A program made the translations under genes and the position numbers. Shown one piece after another: positions 56,633 through 64,000 of a stretch of DNA of 64,000 nt (positions within the stretch are counted from its first letter, which is position 1; the number at the start of each line of letters is the position of its first letter). The notes under the pieces were generated by a model. It made no database searches, was not told the origin of the DNA, and saw nothing but the letters and a program-made list of their open reading frames with translations. Source of the stretch: Methylorubrum populi (GTDB taxonomy: Bacteria > Pseudomonadota > Alphaproteobacteria > Rhizobiales > Beijerinckiaceae); contig NZ_AP014809.1 in NCBI RefSeq assembly GCF_002355515.1, forward strand, positions 2,380,501-2,444,500, written 5' to 3'.

Positions 56633-57523
56633 ATGTCCGATTTGCGGTTGCGCCGCAGCGTCCTTTACATGCCGGGATCGAACCAGCGCGCCCTTGAGAA
56701 GGCGAAGACGCTGCCGGCCGACTCGCTGATCCTCGATCTCGAGGACGCCGTCGCGAACGAGGAGAAGGAGCGGGCGCGCGAGCAGGTCTGCGAAGCCGTG
56801 AAGGGCGGCGGCTACGGGCATCGCGAACTCGTGATCCGGGTGAACGCGCCGCAGACCCCCTGGGGCGACGGCGATCTCCGCGCGGCGATCCAGGCCAAGC
56901 CCGACGCGATCCTGATGCCGAAGGTTTCCTCTCCGGCGGTGCTGGAGAGCGTGGCCGACGCGCTTGAGGCGCTCGACGCTCCGGATTCCATCGCCGTCTG
57001 GGCGATGATCGAGACCCCGGCGGCGATCCTCAACATCCACGAGATCGCCAAGGCCCGCCGCGACCGCCGCAATCGGCTCACCGGTTTCGTGCTCGGCACC
57101 AACGATCTGGCCAAGGATACCTGGGCGCAGCTCGTGCGCGGGCGCGTGCCGATGCTCCCCTGGATGATGCTGACCCTGGCCGCCGCCCGCGCCGAGGGGC
57201 TGATCATCCTCGACGGTGTGTGGAACGACATCGCCGATCCGGAGGGCTGCCGCGAGGAGTGCCGTCAGGCGCGCGACCTCGGCTTCGACGGCAAGACGCT
57301 GATCCACCCCAATCAGATCGAGCCGGCCAACACCTCGTTCGCGCCGACCGAGGAGGAGGTGCGCCGCGCCCGCCTTGTGATCGAGGCCTTCAACCTGCCG
57401 GAAAACGAAAAGCGCGCGGCGATCAAGGTCGAGGGCCGCATGTATGAGCGCCAGCATATCGGCATGGCCCGCCGCGCCGTGGTGTGGTCCGAGACCATCG
57501 CCGCCCGCGACGCCGCAGCCTGA
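56633..57523 (+). CDS. HpcH/HpaI (CitE-like) CoA-ester lyase
   Basis: 296 residues, TIM barrel: RRSVLYMPGSNQRALEKAK, LILDLEDAVANEEKERAR, VWAMIETPAAILNI, FVLGTNDLAKD and GFDGKTLIHPNQIEPAN. The Glu and Asp metal ligands of the CitE/malyl-CoA lyase family are present. It may cleave or form malyl-CoA or beta-methylmalyl-CoA, or act as a (3S)-malyl-CoA thioesterase-like enzyme; the serine-cycle malyl-CoA lyase itself differs in sequence. Its nearness to the oxalate cluster suggests glyoxylate is a partner, by inference. A terminator hairpin follows. Confidence 0.85.
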   Translation: MSDLRLRRSVLYMPGSNQRALEKAKTLPADSLILDLEDAVANEEKERAREQVCEAVKGGGYGHRELVIRVNAPQTPWGDGDLRAAIQAKPDAILMPKVSSPAVLESVADALEALDAPDSIAVWAMIETPAAILNIHEIAKARRDRRNRLTGFVLGTNDLAKDTWAQLVRGRVPMLPWMMLTLAAARAEGLIILDGVWNDIADPEGCREECRQARDLGFDGKTLIHPNQIEPANTSFAPTEEEVRRARLVIEAFNLPENEKRAAIKVEGRMYERQHIGMARRAVVWSETIAARDAAA

Positions 57524-57531
57524 AACGCGAA

Positions 57532-57559
57532 ACGGCCGCGCCCGAGCGGGCGCGGCCGT
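57532..57559. terminator. 12-bp hairpin between convergent genes
   Basis: ACGGCCGCGCCC / GGGCGCGGCCGT pair perfectly around GAGC, 9 bases after the CitE-like stop. No T-run; probable bidirectional terminator between convergent genes. Confidence 0.65.
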
Positions 57560-57591
57560 GCCGTCATGAGAGGCGATGACGGCCGAAGGGC

Positions 57592-57957
57592 TTACCAGCC
57601 GTAGCCGTAATCGTAGGCCGGGCCACCCCAGGAATAGCCGCCATAGGCGCGGCGCGGGGCGTAGTAGCCGCCGTCGTAATAGCCGACGCTGCGGTAGCCA
57701 TAGGCGGGACGGGCGTAGCCGTAACCGTAGCCGGCGACCGGACGGGCATAGCCGTAATCGTAGCCGTAGCCGCCACCGTAGCCGTAGGCGTTCGAGGCCG
57801 CTGCGCCGACGAGCGCGCCGGCCGCGAGGCCACCGATGACACCGGCTGCCACCGCACCGCCGCCACCCCGGCCGCGCCAGCGGGCCTCGGCGTCGGTCGA
57901 GGACAGGGCGCCCACGCCGAGCACGGCCACGGCGGACAGAATCGCAAGCTTCTTCAT
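57592..57957 (-). CDS. Secreted Gly/Tyr-rich repeat protein
   Basis: 121 residues. Signal peptide about 1-24 (KKLAILSAVAVLGVGALSS), then a glycine-rich zipper (GGGAVAAGVIGGLAAGALVG) and a C-terminal Tyr/Gly/Pro/Arg region with repeats such as YGYGYARP, YGYDYGYARP and GGYYAPRR. It resembles low-complexity surface or adhesive proteins; Tyr content suggests aromatic stacking, phase-separating or amyloid-like behaviour. Role unknown. ATG 57957 is used. Confidence 0.75.
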   Translation of the reverse strand: MKKLAILSAVAVLGVGALSSTDAEARWRGRGGGGAVAAGVIGGLAAGALVGAAASNAYGYGGGYGYDYGYARPVAGYGYGYARPAYGYRSVGYYDGGYYAPRRAYGGYSWGGPAYDYGYGW

Positions 57958-58182
57958 CAAGTCTCTCCGAAAGGGGAGGATCCCCGATCCATTGGCACCC
58001 CAACGAGCACGGTCTGGATTTGGTTCACTCTCGATGTGCCGGAGCTCACATTACGTTTTGTCGCATGAATGAAGGTGCATGCACCTGTTCATCCAAATGT
58101 CAGGATCGCTCCATTGAGCCACGCCTTCGAATGCGTGTGGTCGGGCGTCGGTCTAAACTTGGCCGTATCGCGGCCGCCGTGC

Positions 58183-58857
58183 TCAGCGCCGGCCGCCGAC
58201 CTCATCGAGATGTTGCAGAAGCATGGCGGGGTCGTCGTAGACCCTGACTGCCCCGGAGCGCTCCAGCTCCTCCGTGCCGTACCCGCCCGAGAGCAGTCCG
58301 ACTCCGAGGCCGCGGCAGCGGCGGGCCGCCAGCATGTCCCAGATCGAATCGCCGACGATCACCGCGTGCTCGATCGGCGCGTTCAGCCGCTCGGCGGCGG
58401 CGAGGAACAGGTCGGGATCGGGCTTGGCGTATTTCACGAGGTCGCGCGTCACCACCGGCACCTGACCGGGATCGACGCCGAGCGCGACGAGGTTGTGGCC
58501 CGCGGTCTCCATCCGCCCGCTGGTGGCGATGGCCCAGGGGATACGGTTTTCGGTCAGCGTCGCCAGCAGTTCCTTCGCACCGGGCAGCGGCACGACGCCC
58601 TTCGAGAGCCGGCCATAGGCCTCCGCATGCAGCCGCCGCAGCCGGCCGATCCGCTCCGGGTCGATGTCGAGCCCTGTCTCGCGCAGGAGCTGGTTGGTGA
58701 ACAGGCCGCCGCTCATCCCGATCTTGCGGTGGATGCGCCAGACCGAGAGCGGAATCCCCTCCGCGTCGAGCGCCTCCTTCCAGGCGAGGACGTGCTGGTA
58801 GACGCTGTCGACCAGGGTGCCGTCGAGGTCGAACAGGAAGACGGTTTCGATGCGCAT
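58183..58857 (-). CDS. HAD-superfamily phosphatase
   Basis: 224 residues, phosphoglycolate-phosphatase/beta-phosphoglucomutase-like HAD: DxD motif in FLFDLDGTLVDS (nucleophile Asp at residue 10), IATSGRM, YAKPDPDLF and VIVGDSIWDM. Substrate unknown; phosphoglycolate or a sugar phosphate is likely. GGGAGGT precedes ATG 58857, which decides it. Confidence 0.88.
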   Translation of the reverse strand: MRIETVFLFDLDGTLVDSVYQHVLAWKEALDAEGIPLSVWRIHRKIGMSGGLFTNQLLRETGLDIDPERIGRLRRLHAEAYGRLSKGVVPLPGAKELLATLTENRIPWAIATSGRMETAGHNLVALGVDPGQVPVVTRDLVKYAKPDPDLFLAAAERLNAPIEHAVIVGDSIWDMLAARRCRGLGVGLLSGGYGTEELERSGAVRVYDDPAMLLQHLDEVGGRR

Positions 58858-59050
58858 GGAACCTCCCGCGGTCTCCATGATCGCAAGAGGCTCAACCAAC
58901 GATGCGTTCCCACGACGCTCGGCCGAGGCGAGGTCTCCAGCCTTTCGTGTCGGTGTCGGGCGGAGCCGATTTATCCGTCCTTCTCCGGTCAATGACAGTC
59001 GATGCCCTCTGTCTAGAGGTTTATGTCAATAAGATTGAAATGCTGGGGGG

Positions 59051-59767
59051 ATGCCATCACTTGACGACATGCAGACTGATCCGGAAAAATCCGTCTTCGT
59101 GCTCGAAGCCTTGGATGTCGAGCTTTGGTGCCCCGTTCTGGCGGCAAAGTTCGAGATCGCCCGTCTCGATGACCTGCGGGCGATCCTTGGCGAGATGTCC
59201 GCCGCAGATCCAGGCCTTGCCCGGTGCTACGCTCTGGATACGGCCGAGCGAGAGGCGATCGAAGCCCGCTTCGGTGTCGGACTCGATCTCGCGGCGCTGG
59301 GCCTGCGGACGATCGAGGTGCATCTTTCCCGGCAGAGGCGGCACGTCACGGACGCGCCCTACCTCATTCATACGGGTTTCGAGCTGCCGCTGATGCTGGA
59401 GGGCCGCAAGAAGCTGGCCTTCATGGAGTTCGAGTACCCGCCGCATCGCTTCCCCGGCGAGGACAGCTTCGACCGGTGGGTGGAAAGGGGCGTTTTGCAC
59501 AAGGAGGTCGTTCTGGAGCCGTTCGAGCCCAATCCTCACCCCCGGTTCGAGGGCATCAGAACCGCCTACTACACGCCGAAAGGCGAGGAGTGGCGGATCC
59601 CGGCCTTCAGACTGCTGCGCACCGCTGCGAGACCGGCCGGTGGCTGGAACGAGACGTTCCAGCGCCTGGAGGGGATGCTGCTCGGCTACGAGGATTGGCA
59701 GAACGATTGGTGGATCGCCTCACGGGCACGCGCGCGGCAAGGTCAGGATGCTGATGCCTCCCGTTGA
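59051..59767 (+). CDS. Hypothetical protein, 238 aa
   Basis: 238 residues, no membrane helix or signal, Glu/Arg/aromatic-rich, with FELPLMLEGRKKLAFMEFEY and LEGMLLGYEDWQNDWW as striking segments. I recognise no family. GGGGGG lies almost against ATG 59051; ATG 59069 is the alternative start. It is 100 bases upstream of jetA in the same direction and could be a fourth, unknown member of that locus or an unrelated gene. Confidence 0.55.
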   Translation: MPSLDDMQTDPEKSVFVLEALDVELWCPVLAAKFEIARLDDLRAILGEMSAADPGLARCYALDTAEREAIEARFGVGLDLAALGLRTIEVHLSRQRRHVTDAPYLIHTGFELPLMLEGRKKLAFMEFEYPPHRFPGEDSFDRWVERGVLHKEVVLEPFEPNPHPRFEGIRTAYYTPKGEEWRIPAFRLLRTAARPAGGWNETFQRLEGMLLGYEDWQNDWWIASRARARQGQDADASR

Positions 59768-59867
59768 TCGCTCTGTCGCGTCCGTATCCAGAGCCGAATG
59801 GACGGACTGAGTCGTCCGGGTTGGCGTGAACGGTGCGGGGTGTGATACCGGCTGCGCGCGAAAAAGC

Positions 59868-61274
59868 ATGCTGTTCACCCATCTCGCCGACGACCTCTTC
59901 CGCCCGCTCGCCTCGCCGAGCCGCGCCTTCAACGCGGCCCTGCTGCTGCACCTGCATGCCCGGGTGTTCGGCGATGCCGCCGAGCCCCTGCGCAAGAGCG
60001 AGCTGCTGGCCGCCATCGGCGATTTCTCCGTCGGCTGGAGCCAGGCCGAAATTGCCGACGACGAGGCGACGCCCGTCGATCCGATCGAGCGGCGCTCGGC
60101 GGTGTTCCGCAGGCTGATCGAGGCCGGCTGGCTGGTGGAGCGGCGCGAGCGCTACGTCCCGGTGGTCGATTTCGACCCCGACGCGCGGCTGCTGATCGAG
60201 GAACTGGCCCGGATCGAGCGCGGCGAGACCCGCTCCTACGGCGGCGCGGTGCTCGAAGTCCTGAGCGCGCTGGAGAGCGCCATCGCCAGCCCCGCCGACC
60301 GCTCGGAGGCCCTGCGCAACGCGGCGAAAGCCTCGCGCACCTTCCTCGGCCACCTGCGCGGGCTGGCCGGCGCCATGCGCAAGCTCGAAGAGCGGATCCT
60401 GCGCGAGCCCGATCTCAGCGCGGCCTTCCGGCTCTATTTCGAGGAATTCGTCGAGCGCCACCTCGTCTCCGACTACCGGACGCTGCACACCCGCTTCAAT
60501 CCGTTCCGCTTCCGCTCCGGCATCGTGCGCGAGGCGGGTCGCGCCTTGCGCGATCCGCTGACGCTCCGGGCGCTGGCGGACGGCAACCTGCGCGAGGGCC
60601 GTGCCGCCGACATCACCGCCGCCGAGCGGATGGTGCGCACCGATCTCGTCGAGATCCTGTCGATCTTCGAGGGCCTCGACCCGCATCTCGACGCGGTGGC
60701 GGATGTGGTGGCGCGGCTGGAGCGGCGGATCTCGGCGGCGCTCCGCTACCGCGACCCGCGCGATTCCGCTCGGATCGAGCGGGCGGCCGCAGCGCTCCGC
60801 GCCGTCGGCGCGGGCGAGGACGACCTTGCCGGTCTGCCCCTGCCGCAAGTGTCGGTGCTGCGCTCGCCGATCGGTCCGCCGCAGCTCACCAATCCGCGCA
60901 TGCCGCGCCGGATCATCGAGTACGAGCCCCTGCCCGAGATCGATGTCGATCCGGCGATCGAGGCCTTCATCGCCGCCAAGGACGAGTTCCGCCGCCGCAT
61001 CACGGTGACGCCGGAGCGGATCGTCGCCTATCTCGATGCCCGGCTGCAGCAGGTGAAGACGCTTCGCGGCTCGGAGATCGCGGTGGACGACGTGGACGCC
61101 TTCGTCGTGTTCCAGCGCCTGCGCGAGATCGACGTGCTGTTCGACGGCGTTCTGCGCGACCGCTACCGCGTGGCCCGGACCGAGGGCCGCGTCTCCAACG
61201 GCTGGCTCGACTGCCCGGACTTCGTGATCGAGCGCGTTCCGGCCGCCCGTCGCGGAGCCGGCAAAGCAGGCTGA
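59868..61274 (+). CDS. jetA: JetA (MukF/MksF-like kleisin) of a Wadjet/Mks-type system
   Basis: 468 residues, typical for JetA. The winged-helix N-terminus (MLFTHLADDLFRPLASPSRA, AALLLHLHARVF) and the following SYGGAVLEVLSALESA, ASRTFLGHLRGLAGAMRKLE and LRLRVF-like helical middle, with a C-terminal domain (VDDVDAFVVFQRLREIDVLF) match the JetA/DUF5716 pattern. In complete systems JetA bridges the heads of the SMC protein JetC, JetB binds it, and JetD cuts plasmid DNA. Here jetB follows after 11 bases, but jetC and jetD are absent. ATG 59868 starts the domain; upstream in-frame codons are not domain-like. Confidence 0.8.
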   Translation: MLFTHLADDLFRPLASPSRAFNAALLLHLHARVFGDAAEPLRKSELLAAIGDFSVGWSQAEIADDEATPVDPIERRSAVFRRLIEAGWLVERRERYVPVVDFDPDARLLIEELARIERGETRSYGGAVLEVLSALESAIASPADRSEALRNAAKASRTFLGHLRGLAGAMRKLEERILREPDLSAAFRLYFEEFVERHLVSDYRTLHTRFNPFRFRSGIVREAGRALRDPLTLRALADGNLREGRAADITAAERMVRTDLVEILSIFEGLDPHLDAVADVVARLERRISAALRYRDPRDSARIERAAAALRAVGAGEDDLAGLPLPQVSVLRSPIGPPQLTNPRMPRRIIEYEPLPEIDVDPAIEAFIAAKDEFRRRITVTPERIVAYLDARLQQVKTLRGSEIAVDDVDAFVVFQRLREIDVLFDGVLRDRYRVARTEGRVSNGWLDCPDFVIERVPAARRGAGKAG

Positions 61275-61285
61275 ACGGACACGAC

Positions 61286-61921
61286 ATGCTCGAACCCTTC
61301 CGCGCCATCCTCGACGGTGAGGAGACGCCCCCGCCCGGCAGCTCGGCCCCGAGCGAGGAGGAGCTGATCCGCGCGCTTCAGGTGATGCTGAAGAGCCAGT
61401 GCATCTACGCCGCGACCACCGGCATCGGCCGCTCCTACGAACTCGCCCGGCACTACGCGCCGTTCTTCCGCGACTACTTCGCCTGTCTCGGCTACCGCTT
61501 CGAGGTCGCCCACCGCGACCAGATGGTGTTCCTTGCCTTGCCGCCGGACGGCGTGCGCCACGACGCGCAGGGGGAGCGGCTGCGCAAGGACGAGACTCTG
61601 GTGCTGCTGGCCCTGCGGCTCGCCTACGAGGAGGGCCTGCGCGACCACCGGGTCTCCACCGACGGCACGGTGGAATGCACCACCGACGACATCGCCGACG
61701 CGATCCGCTCCGCCGCCCGCGCCGAGCCGCCGGACGAGGCGCGCCTGATCGAGATCCTGCGCCTGTTCGCCCGCAAGGGGGCCCTGCGGCTGGGCGAGCG
61801 CGACCGGGCCGAGCGGGTGACGCCGCTGATGGTGATGCCGGGCATCACCGTGCTCTCGCCGGATGCCTGGATGGATCAGGTCCGCGCCTGGGCCTCCGCC
61901 GGGGAGGGGAGGGGCGCCTGA
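61286..61921 (+). CDS. jetB: JetB (MukE/MksE-like, DUF4194) of a Wadjet/Mks-type system
   Basis: 211 residues of the DUF4194 kind: EEELIRALQVMLKSQCIYA, ARHYAPFFRDYFACLGYRFE, DGVRHDAQGERLRKDETLVL, and a tandem winged-helix layout expected for MukE. JetB is the non-enzymatic partner bound to the kleisin JetA. It lies 11 bases after jetA, so they are surely cotranscribed. The reading frame is intact, with normal host composition. Within 99 bases after its stop the locus gives way to an opposing LysR gene; no SMC-like start is present. Confidence 0.78.
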   Translation: MLEPFRAILDGEETPPPGSSAPSEEELIRALQVMLKSQCIYAATTGIGRSYELARHYAPFFRDYFACLGYRFEVAHRDQMVFLALPPDGVRHDAQGERLRKDETLVLLALRLAYEEGLRDHRVSTDGTVECTTDDIADAIRSAARAEPPDEARLIEILRLFARKGALRLGERDRAERVTPLMVMPGITVLSPDAWMDQVRAWASAGEGRGA

Positions 61922-62019
61922 GACCGAACGGCGATGAGCCTGGCTCGTTGCCGTTCGCCCACGCGAATGCGTGGCGGCGGTCGTCCGCCGGGCGCGTTGA
62001 TCCCGACCGATGGGCGGGG
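61922..62019. other. Junction after jetB, where jetC would be expected
   Basis: 98 bases between jetB and a convergent LysR gene. A small hairpin CCACGC-GAAT-GCGTGG is visible; no fragment of an SMC-like P-loop gene, transposase end or direct repeat can be recognised. Confidence 0.5.
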
Positions 62020-62961
62020 TCAACGCACATCGATCTGAGGCGAAGCCTCTTCCTGCGCCCAGGGCGCGGTGGAGAAAGCGCGTTCCAGGAAGGCGATCAG
62101 CGCCGAGACCCGGGCCGGGCGCGGCAGGCCCGGCGGCATCACGAGGTTGAGGGCGATCGGCGGCGGCTGCCAGTCCGGCATCACCCGCTCCAGGCGGCCC
62201 GACTTCAGATCCTCCCAGATCGTGAAGTCCGGCTGCACCGCCAGCCCGAGTCCGGCGCGCAGCGCCGGCGCCAGGGCGTCGGCGTTGTTGGCCCGTAGCG
62301 GGCCTTCGGGGACGATCGTGACCGTCTCGCCCGCGGTGTTGGTGAAGGGCCAGCGGTCGGGCGTCGGCAGGTAGGCGTAGCCGAGGCAGGCGCGGCCCTT
62401 CAGATGCTCCGGATGCTGCGGAGCCCCGTGCCGTTCGAGATAGGCCGGCGTCGCCACGAGCGAGCGGCGCACGCCGCAGAGCCGCCGCACTCTGAGCGAG
62501 GAATCGGGGAGCGCGGCGATGCGCAGGCCGAGATCGAATCCCCCGCCGACGAGATCGACCAGCGCGTCGGACAGGTGCAGATCGACCGAGACCTCGCGGT
62601 GCGCGGCCAGGAATTCCGGTAGCACCGGCGCGAGGTGGGCGACCCCGAAGGACATCGGCGCGGCGAGCCGCACCCGCCCCCGCGGGACGCCGTTGGCGTC
62701 GAGCGCGCGGGCCTCCGCCGCCTCGCCCGCGGCGAGCAAGCCGGCCGCGTCCTCGCGCGCGAGGCGGCCGGCTTCGGTGAGGGCGAGGCGGCGGGAGGTG
62801 CGGTGGAACAGCCGCGCCCCGAGCCGTGTCTCGAGGCGCGCCACCGCCTTCGACACGGTGGCCTTCGACAGCCCGAGTTCCTCGGCCGCGCGGGCGAAGG
62901 AGAGCGCGTCGGCCACCACCGCGAACACGGCCCAGGCCTCGAAATCGGGGAGCTTCGCCAT
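62020..62961 (-). CDS. LysR-family transcriptional regulator
   Basis: 313 residues: HTH (FAVVADALSFARAAEELGLS, KATVSKAVARLETRLGARLF) and an effector domain (AAPMSFGVAHLAPVLPEFL). The pattern is that of the AaeR-like/DhcR group that regulates aromatic or quinone enzymes. Divergent to a ring-cleaving dioxygenase gene with a perfect palindrome between, so it very likely controls that gene. ATG 62961 is used. Confidence 0.9.
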   Translation of the reverse strand: MAKLPDFEAWAVFAVVADALSFARAAEELGLSKATVSKAVARLETRLGARLFHRTSRRLALTEAGRLAREDAAGLLAAGEAAEARALDANGVPRGRVRLAAPMSFGVAHLAPVLPEFLAAHREVSVDLHLSDALVDLVGGGFDLGLRIAALPDSSLRVRRLCGVRRSLVATPAYLERHGAPQHPEHLKGRACLGYAYLPTPDRWPFTNTAGETVTIVPEGPLRANNADALAPALRAGLGLAVQPDFTIWEDLKSGRLERVMPDWQPPPIALNLVMPPGLPRPARVSALIAFLERAFSTAPWAQEEASPQIDVR

Positions 62962-62971
62962 CAATCAAATC

Positions 62972-62999
62972 CGGAAACGATACATTTCAATCGTTTCCG
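62972..62999. promoter_or_regulatory. Perfect palindrome in LysR/dioxygenase intergenic region
   Basis: CGGAAACGAT-N8-ATCGTTTCCG: 10-bp perfect arms, the start 11 bases from the LysR ATG and about 100 bases from the dioxygenase ATG. Its symmetry and position fit an autoregulatory LysR operator. Confidence 0.7.
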
Positions 63000-63099
63000 T
63001 TTTCACCGGCACAGGCAAGGGCCAGATTGGCTTCACACCGATCGCAGCTCGGGCCGGACCGGCTCCCCGCGGCGATCCCTCGATCAGGAGACCCGCACC

Positions 63100-64000
63100 A
63101 TGAGCACGCACGGCATCCACCACGTCACGGCCTTCGCCAGCGACACCGCCCGCACCATCGACTTCTACACCCGCGTGCTCGGCCTGCGCCTGGTGAAGAA
63201 GACCGTCAATTTCGACGATCCGGGCACCTACCACCTCTATTTCGGTGATGAGGCGGGCGCGCCCGGCACGATCCTGACCTTCTTCCCCATCGCCCAGGCC
63301 GCGCCTGGCCGGGTCGGGATCGGGCAGGTCTCGGAGACGGCCTTCCGCGTGCCGCGGGCCGCCATCGGCGCCTGGACGCACCGCTTCGTGTCGCTGAACG
63401 TCGCCCACGAGGCGCCGGTGAGTCTCTTCGGCGAGACGGTGCTGCGCTTCCGCGATCCCGACGGGATGCCGCTCGCCCTCGTCGGTGTTGAGGGGGCGGA
63501 GGCCGAGCCGGCCTGGGCGCCGGAGGGCATCGCGCCGGAGACCGCGATCCGCGGCTTCCACGGCGTCACCCTGCTGCTGCGCGGGGCGGATTCGACCGCC
63601 GCGATCCTCACCGACGTGCTCGGCTTCGCGGAGGCGGCCCGCGAGGGCAGCCAGATCCGGCTGACCAGCGGGGCGGCCCTGGGCGGCTTCGTGACGCTGC
63701 GGGCGGTCGGCGACTTCCTGCCGGGTCGGCAGGGGGCGGGCTCGGTCCACCACATCGCCTTCCGCGCCGCCGACGACGCGGGGCAGGCGGCGATGTCGGA
63801 GCGGCTGAGCGATCGCTACGGCATGGCGGTGACCGAGCAGCGCGACCGGCAATACTTCCGCTCGGTCTACTTCCGCGAGCCGGGCGGCGTGCTGTTCGAG
63901 ATCGCCACCGACGCGCCGGGCTTTGCCATCGACGAGCCGGCGGCGGAGCTCGGGACCGCGCTGAAGCTGCCGCCCTTTCTCGAACCGCACCGCGACCGGA
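63100..64000 (+). CDS. VOC-superfamily ring-cleaving dioxygenase (3' end outside window)
   Basis: The visible 300 residues contain two vicinal-oxygen-chelate modules: GIHHVTAFASDTARTIDFYT at the N-terminus and SVHHIAFRAADDAG, FREPGGVLFEIATDAPGF in the second. His in IHHVT, His in VHHIAF and Glu in LFEIAT are the expected metal ligands. The MhqO/LinE-like subfamily oxidises hydroquinones or catechols. TCAGGAGA lies a little upstream of ATG 63100. It runs off the window end. Confidence 0.88.
   Translation, partial: MSTHGIHHVTAFASDTARTIDFYTRVLGLRLVKKTVNFDDPGTYHLYFGDEAGAPGTILTFFPIAQAAPGRVGIGQVSETAFRVPRAAIGAWTHRFVSLNVAHEAPVSLFGETVLRFRDPDGMPLALVGVEGAEAEPAWAPEGIAPETAIRGFHGVTLLLRGADSTAAILTDVLGFAEAAREGSQIRLTSGAALGGFVTLRAVGDFLPGRQGAGSVHHIAFRAADDAGQAAMSERLSDRYGMAVTEQRDRQYFRSVYFREPGGVLFEIATDAPGFAIDEPAAELGTALKLPPFLEPHRDR

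Noticed and set aside
61934..62038. Short frame after jetB (MSLARCRS...) as a jetC remnant
   Set aside because: Only about 34 codons, no SMC P-loop (GPNGAGKS-like) or other JetC feature; likely chance.

Overview
This is about 64 kb of GC-rich (roughly 70%) alphaproteobacterial chromosome. The gene content points to a facultative methylotroph of the Methylobacterium/Methylorubrum extorquens group. The clues are an Fdh4-type formate dehydrogenase pair, an oxalate uptake/activation/reduction cluster with a PanE-like oxalyl-CoA reductase candidate, a TIGR02300 (FYDLN_acid) protein, an HWE histidine kinase, DUF3126, a CP4-like class II AroA, and an EcfG-type general stress promoter in front of a CsbD gene. 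I see no insertion sequence, prophage, rRNA operon or CRISPR array. Both window edges cut genes: a TesB thioesterase on the left and a VOC ring-cleaving dioxygenase on the right.

Layout. 0-10 kb: tesB end, glnK-amtB behind two sigma-54-like promoters, a porin, ftsK, and a TonB-dependent receptor preceded by a 32-bp palindrome. 10-20 kb: HWE kinase, fdh4AB, pyrD with a DUF952 gene, a LexA/S24-like repressor, two small conserved proteins, cysE, and an XRE-shikimate-kinase fusion regulator. 20-29 kb: a signalling block made of a solo peptide-binding protein translationally coupled to a histidine kinase, two small genes and an OmpR regulator, then a receiver/DUF3369/kinase hybrid and a Crp-like regulator. 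29-36 kb: PepSY protein and siderophore receptor, a molybdopterin enzyme with a flavin reductase, and a TIGR02300 protein.

36-47 kb: aroA-cmk, DUF167, a PAS-GGDEF-EAL protein with a sigma-54-like promoter, tRNA-Thr(TGT), a membrane-bound hydrolase-like protein, a glycosyltransferase, a creatininase next to a REP-like palindromic element, a short GGDEF protein, and stress proteins. 47.7-52.5 kb: the oxalate cluster (OxlT-like carrier, FAH-family enzyme, PanE-like reductase, AMP-forming oxalate-CoA ligase). 52.5-59 kb: small proteins, an MFS/LysR divergent pair, a tautomerase, a CitE-like CoA-ester lyase and a HAD phosphatase. 59-64 kb: an unknown gene, a jetA-jetB pair (MukF/MukE-like subunits of a Wadjet/MksBEF-type complex) with no jetC or jetD beside it, and a LysR/dioxygenase divergent pair with a perfect palindrome between them.

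Working together: the oxalate genes would import oxalate in exchange for formate, activate it to oxalyl-CoA and reduce it toward glyoxylate, which feeds the serine cycle. Fdh4 would oxidise formate made elsewhere in C1 metabolism. The strongest candidates for something unusual are the orphan jetAB pair, the sensor operon containing a permease-less binding protein, and several well-formed palindromic regulatory sites.
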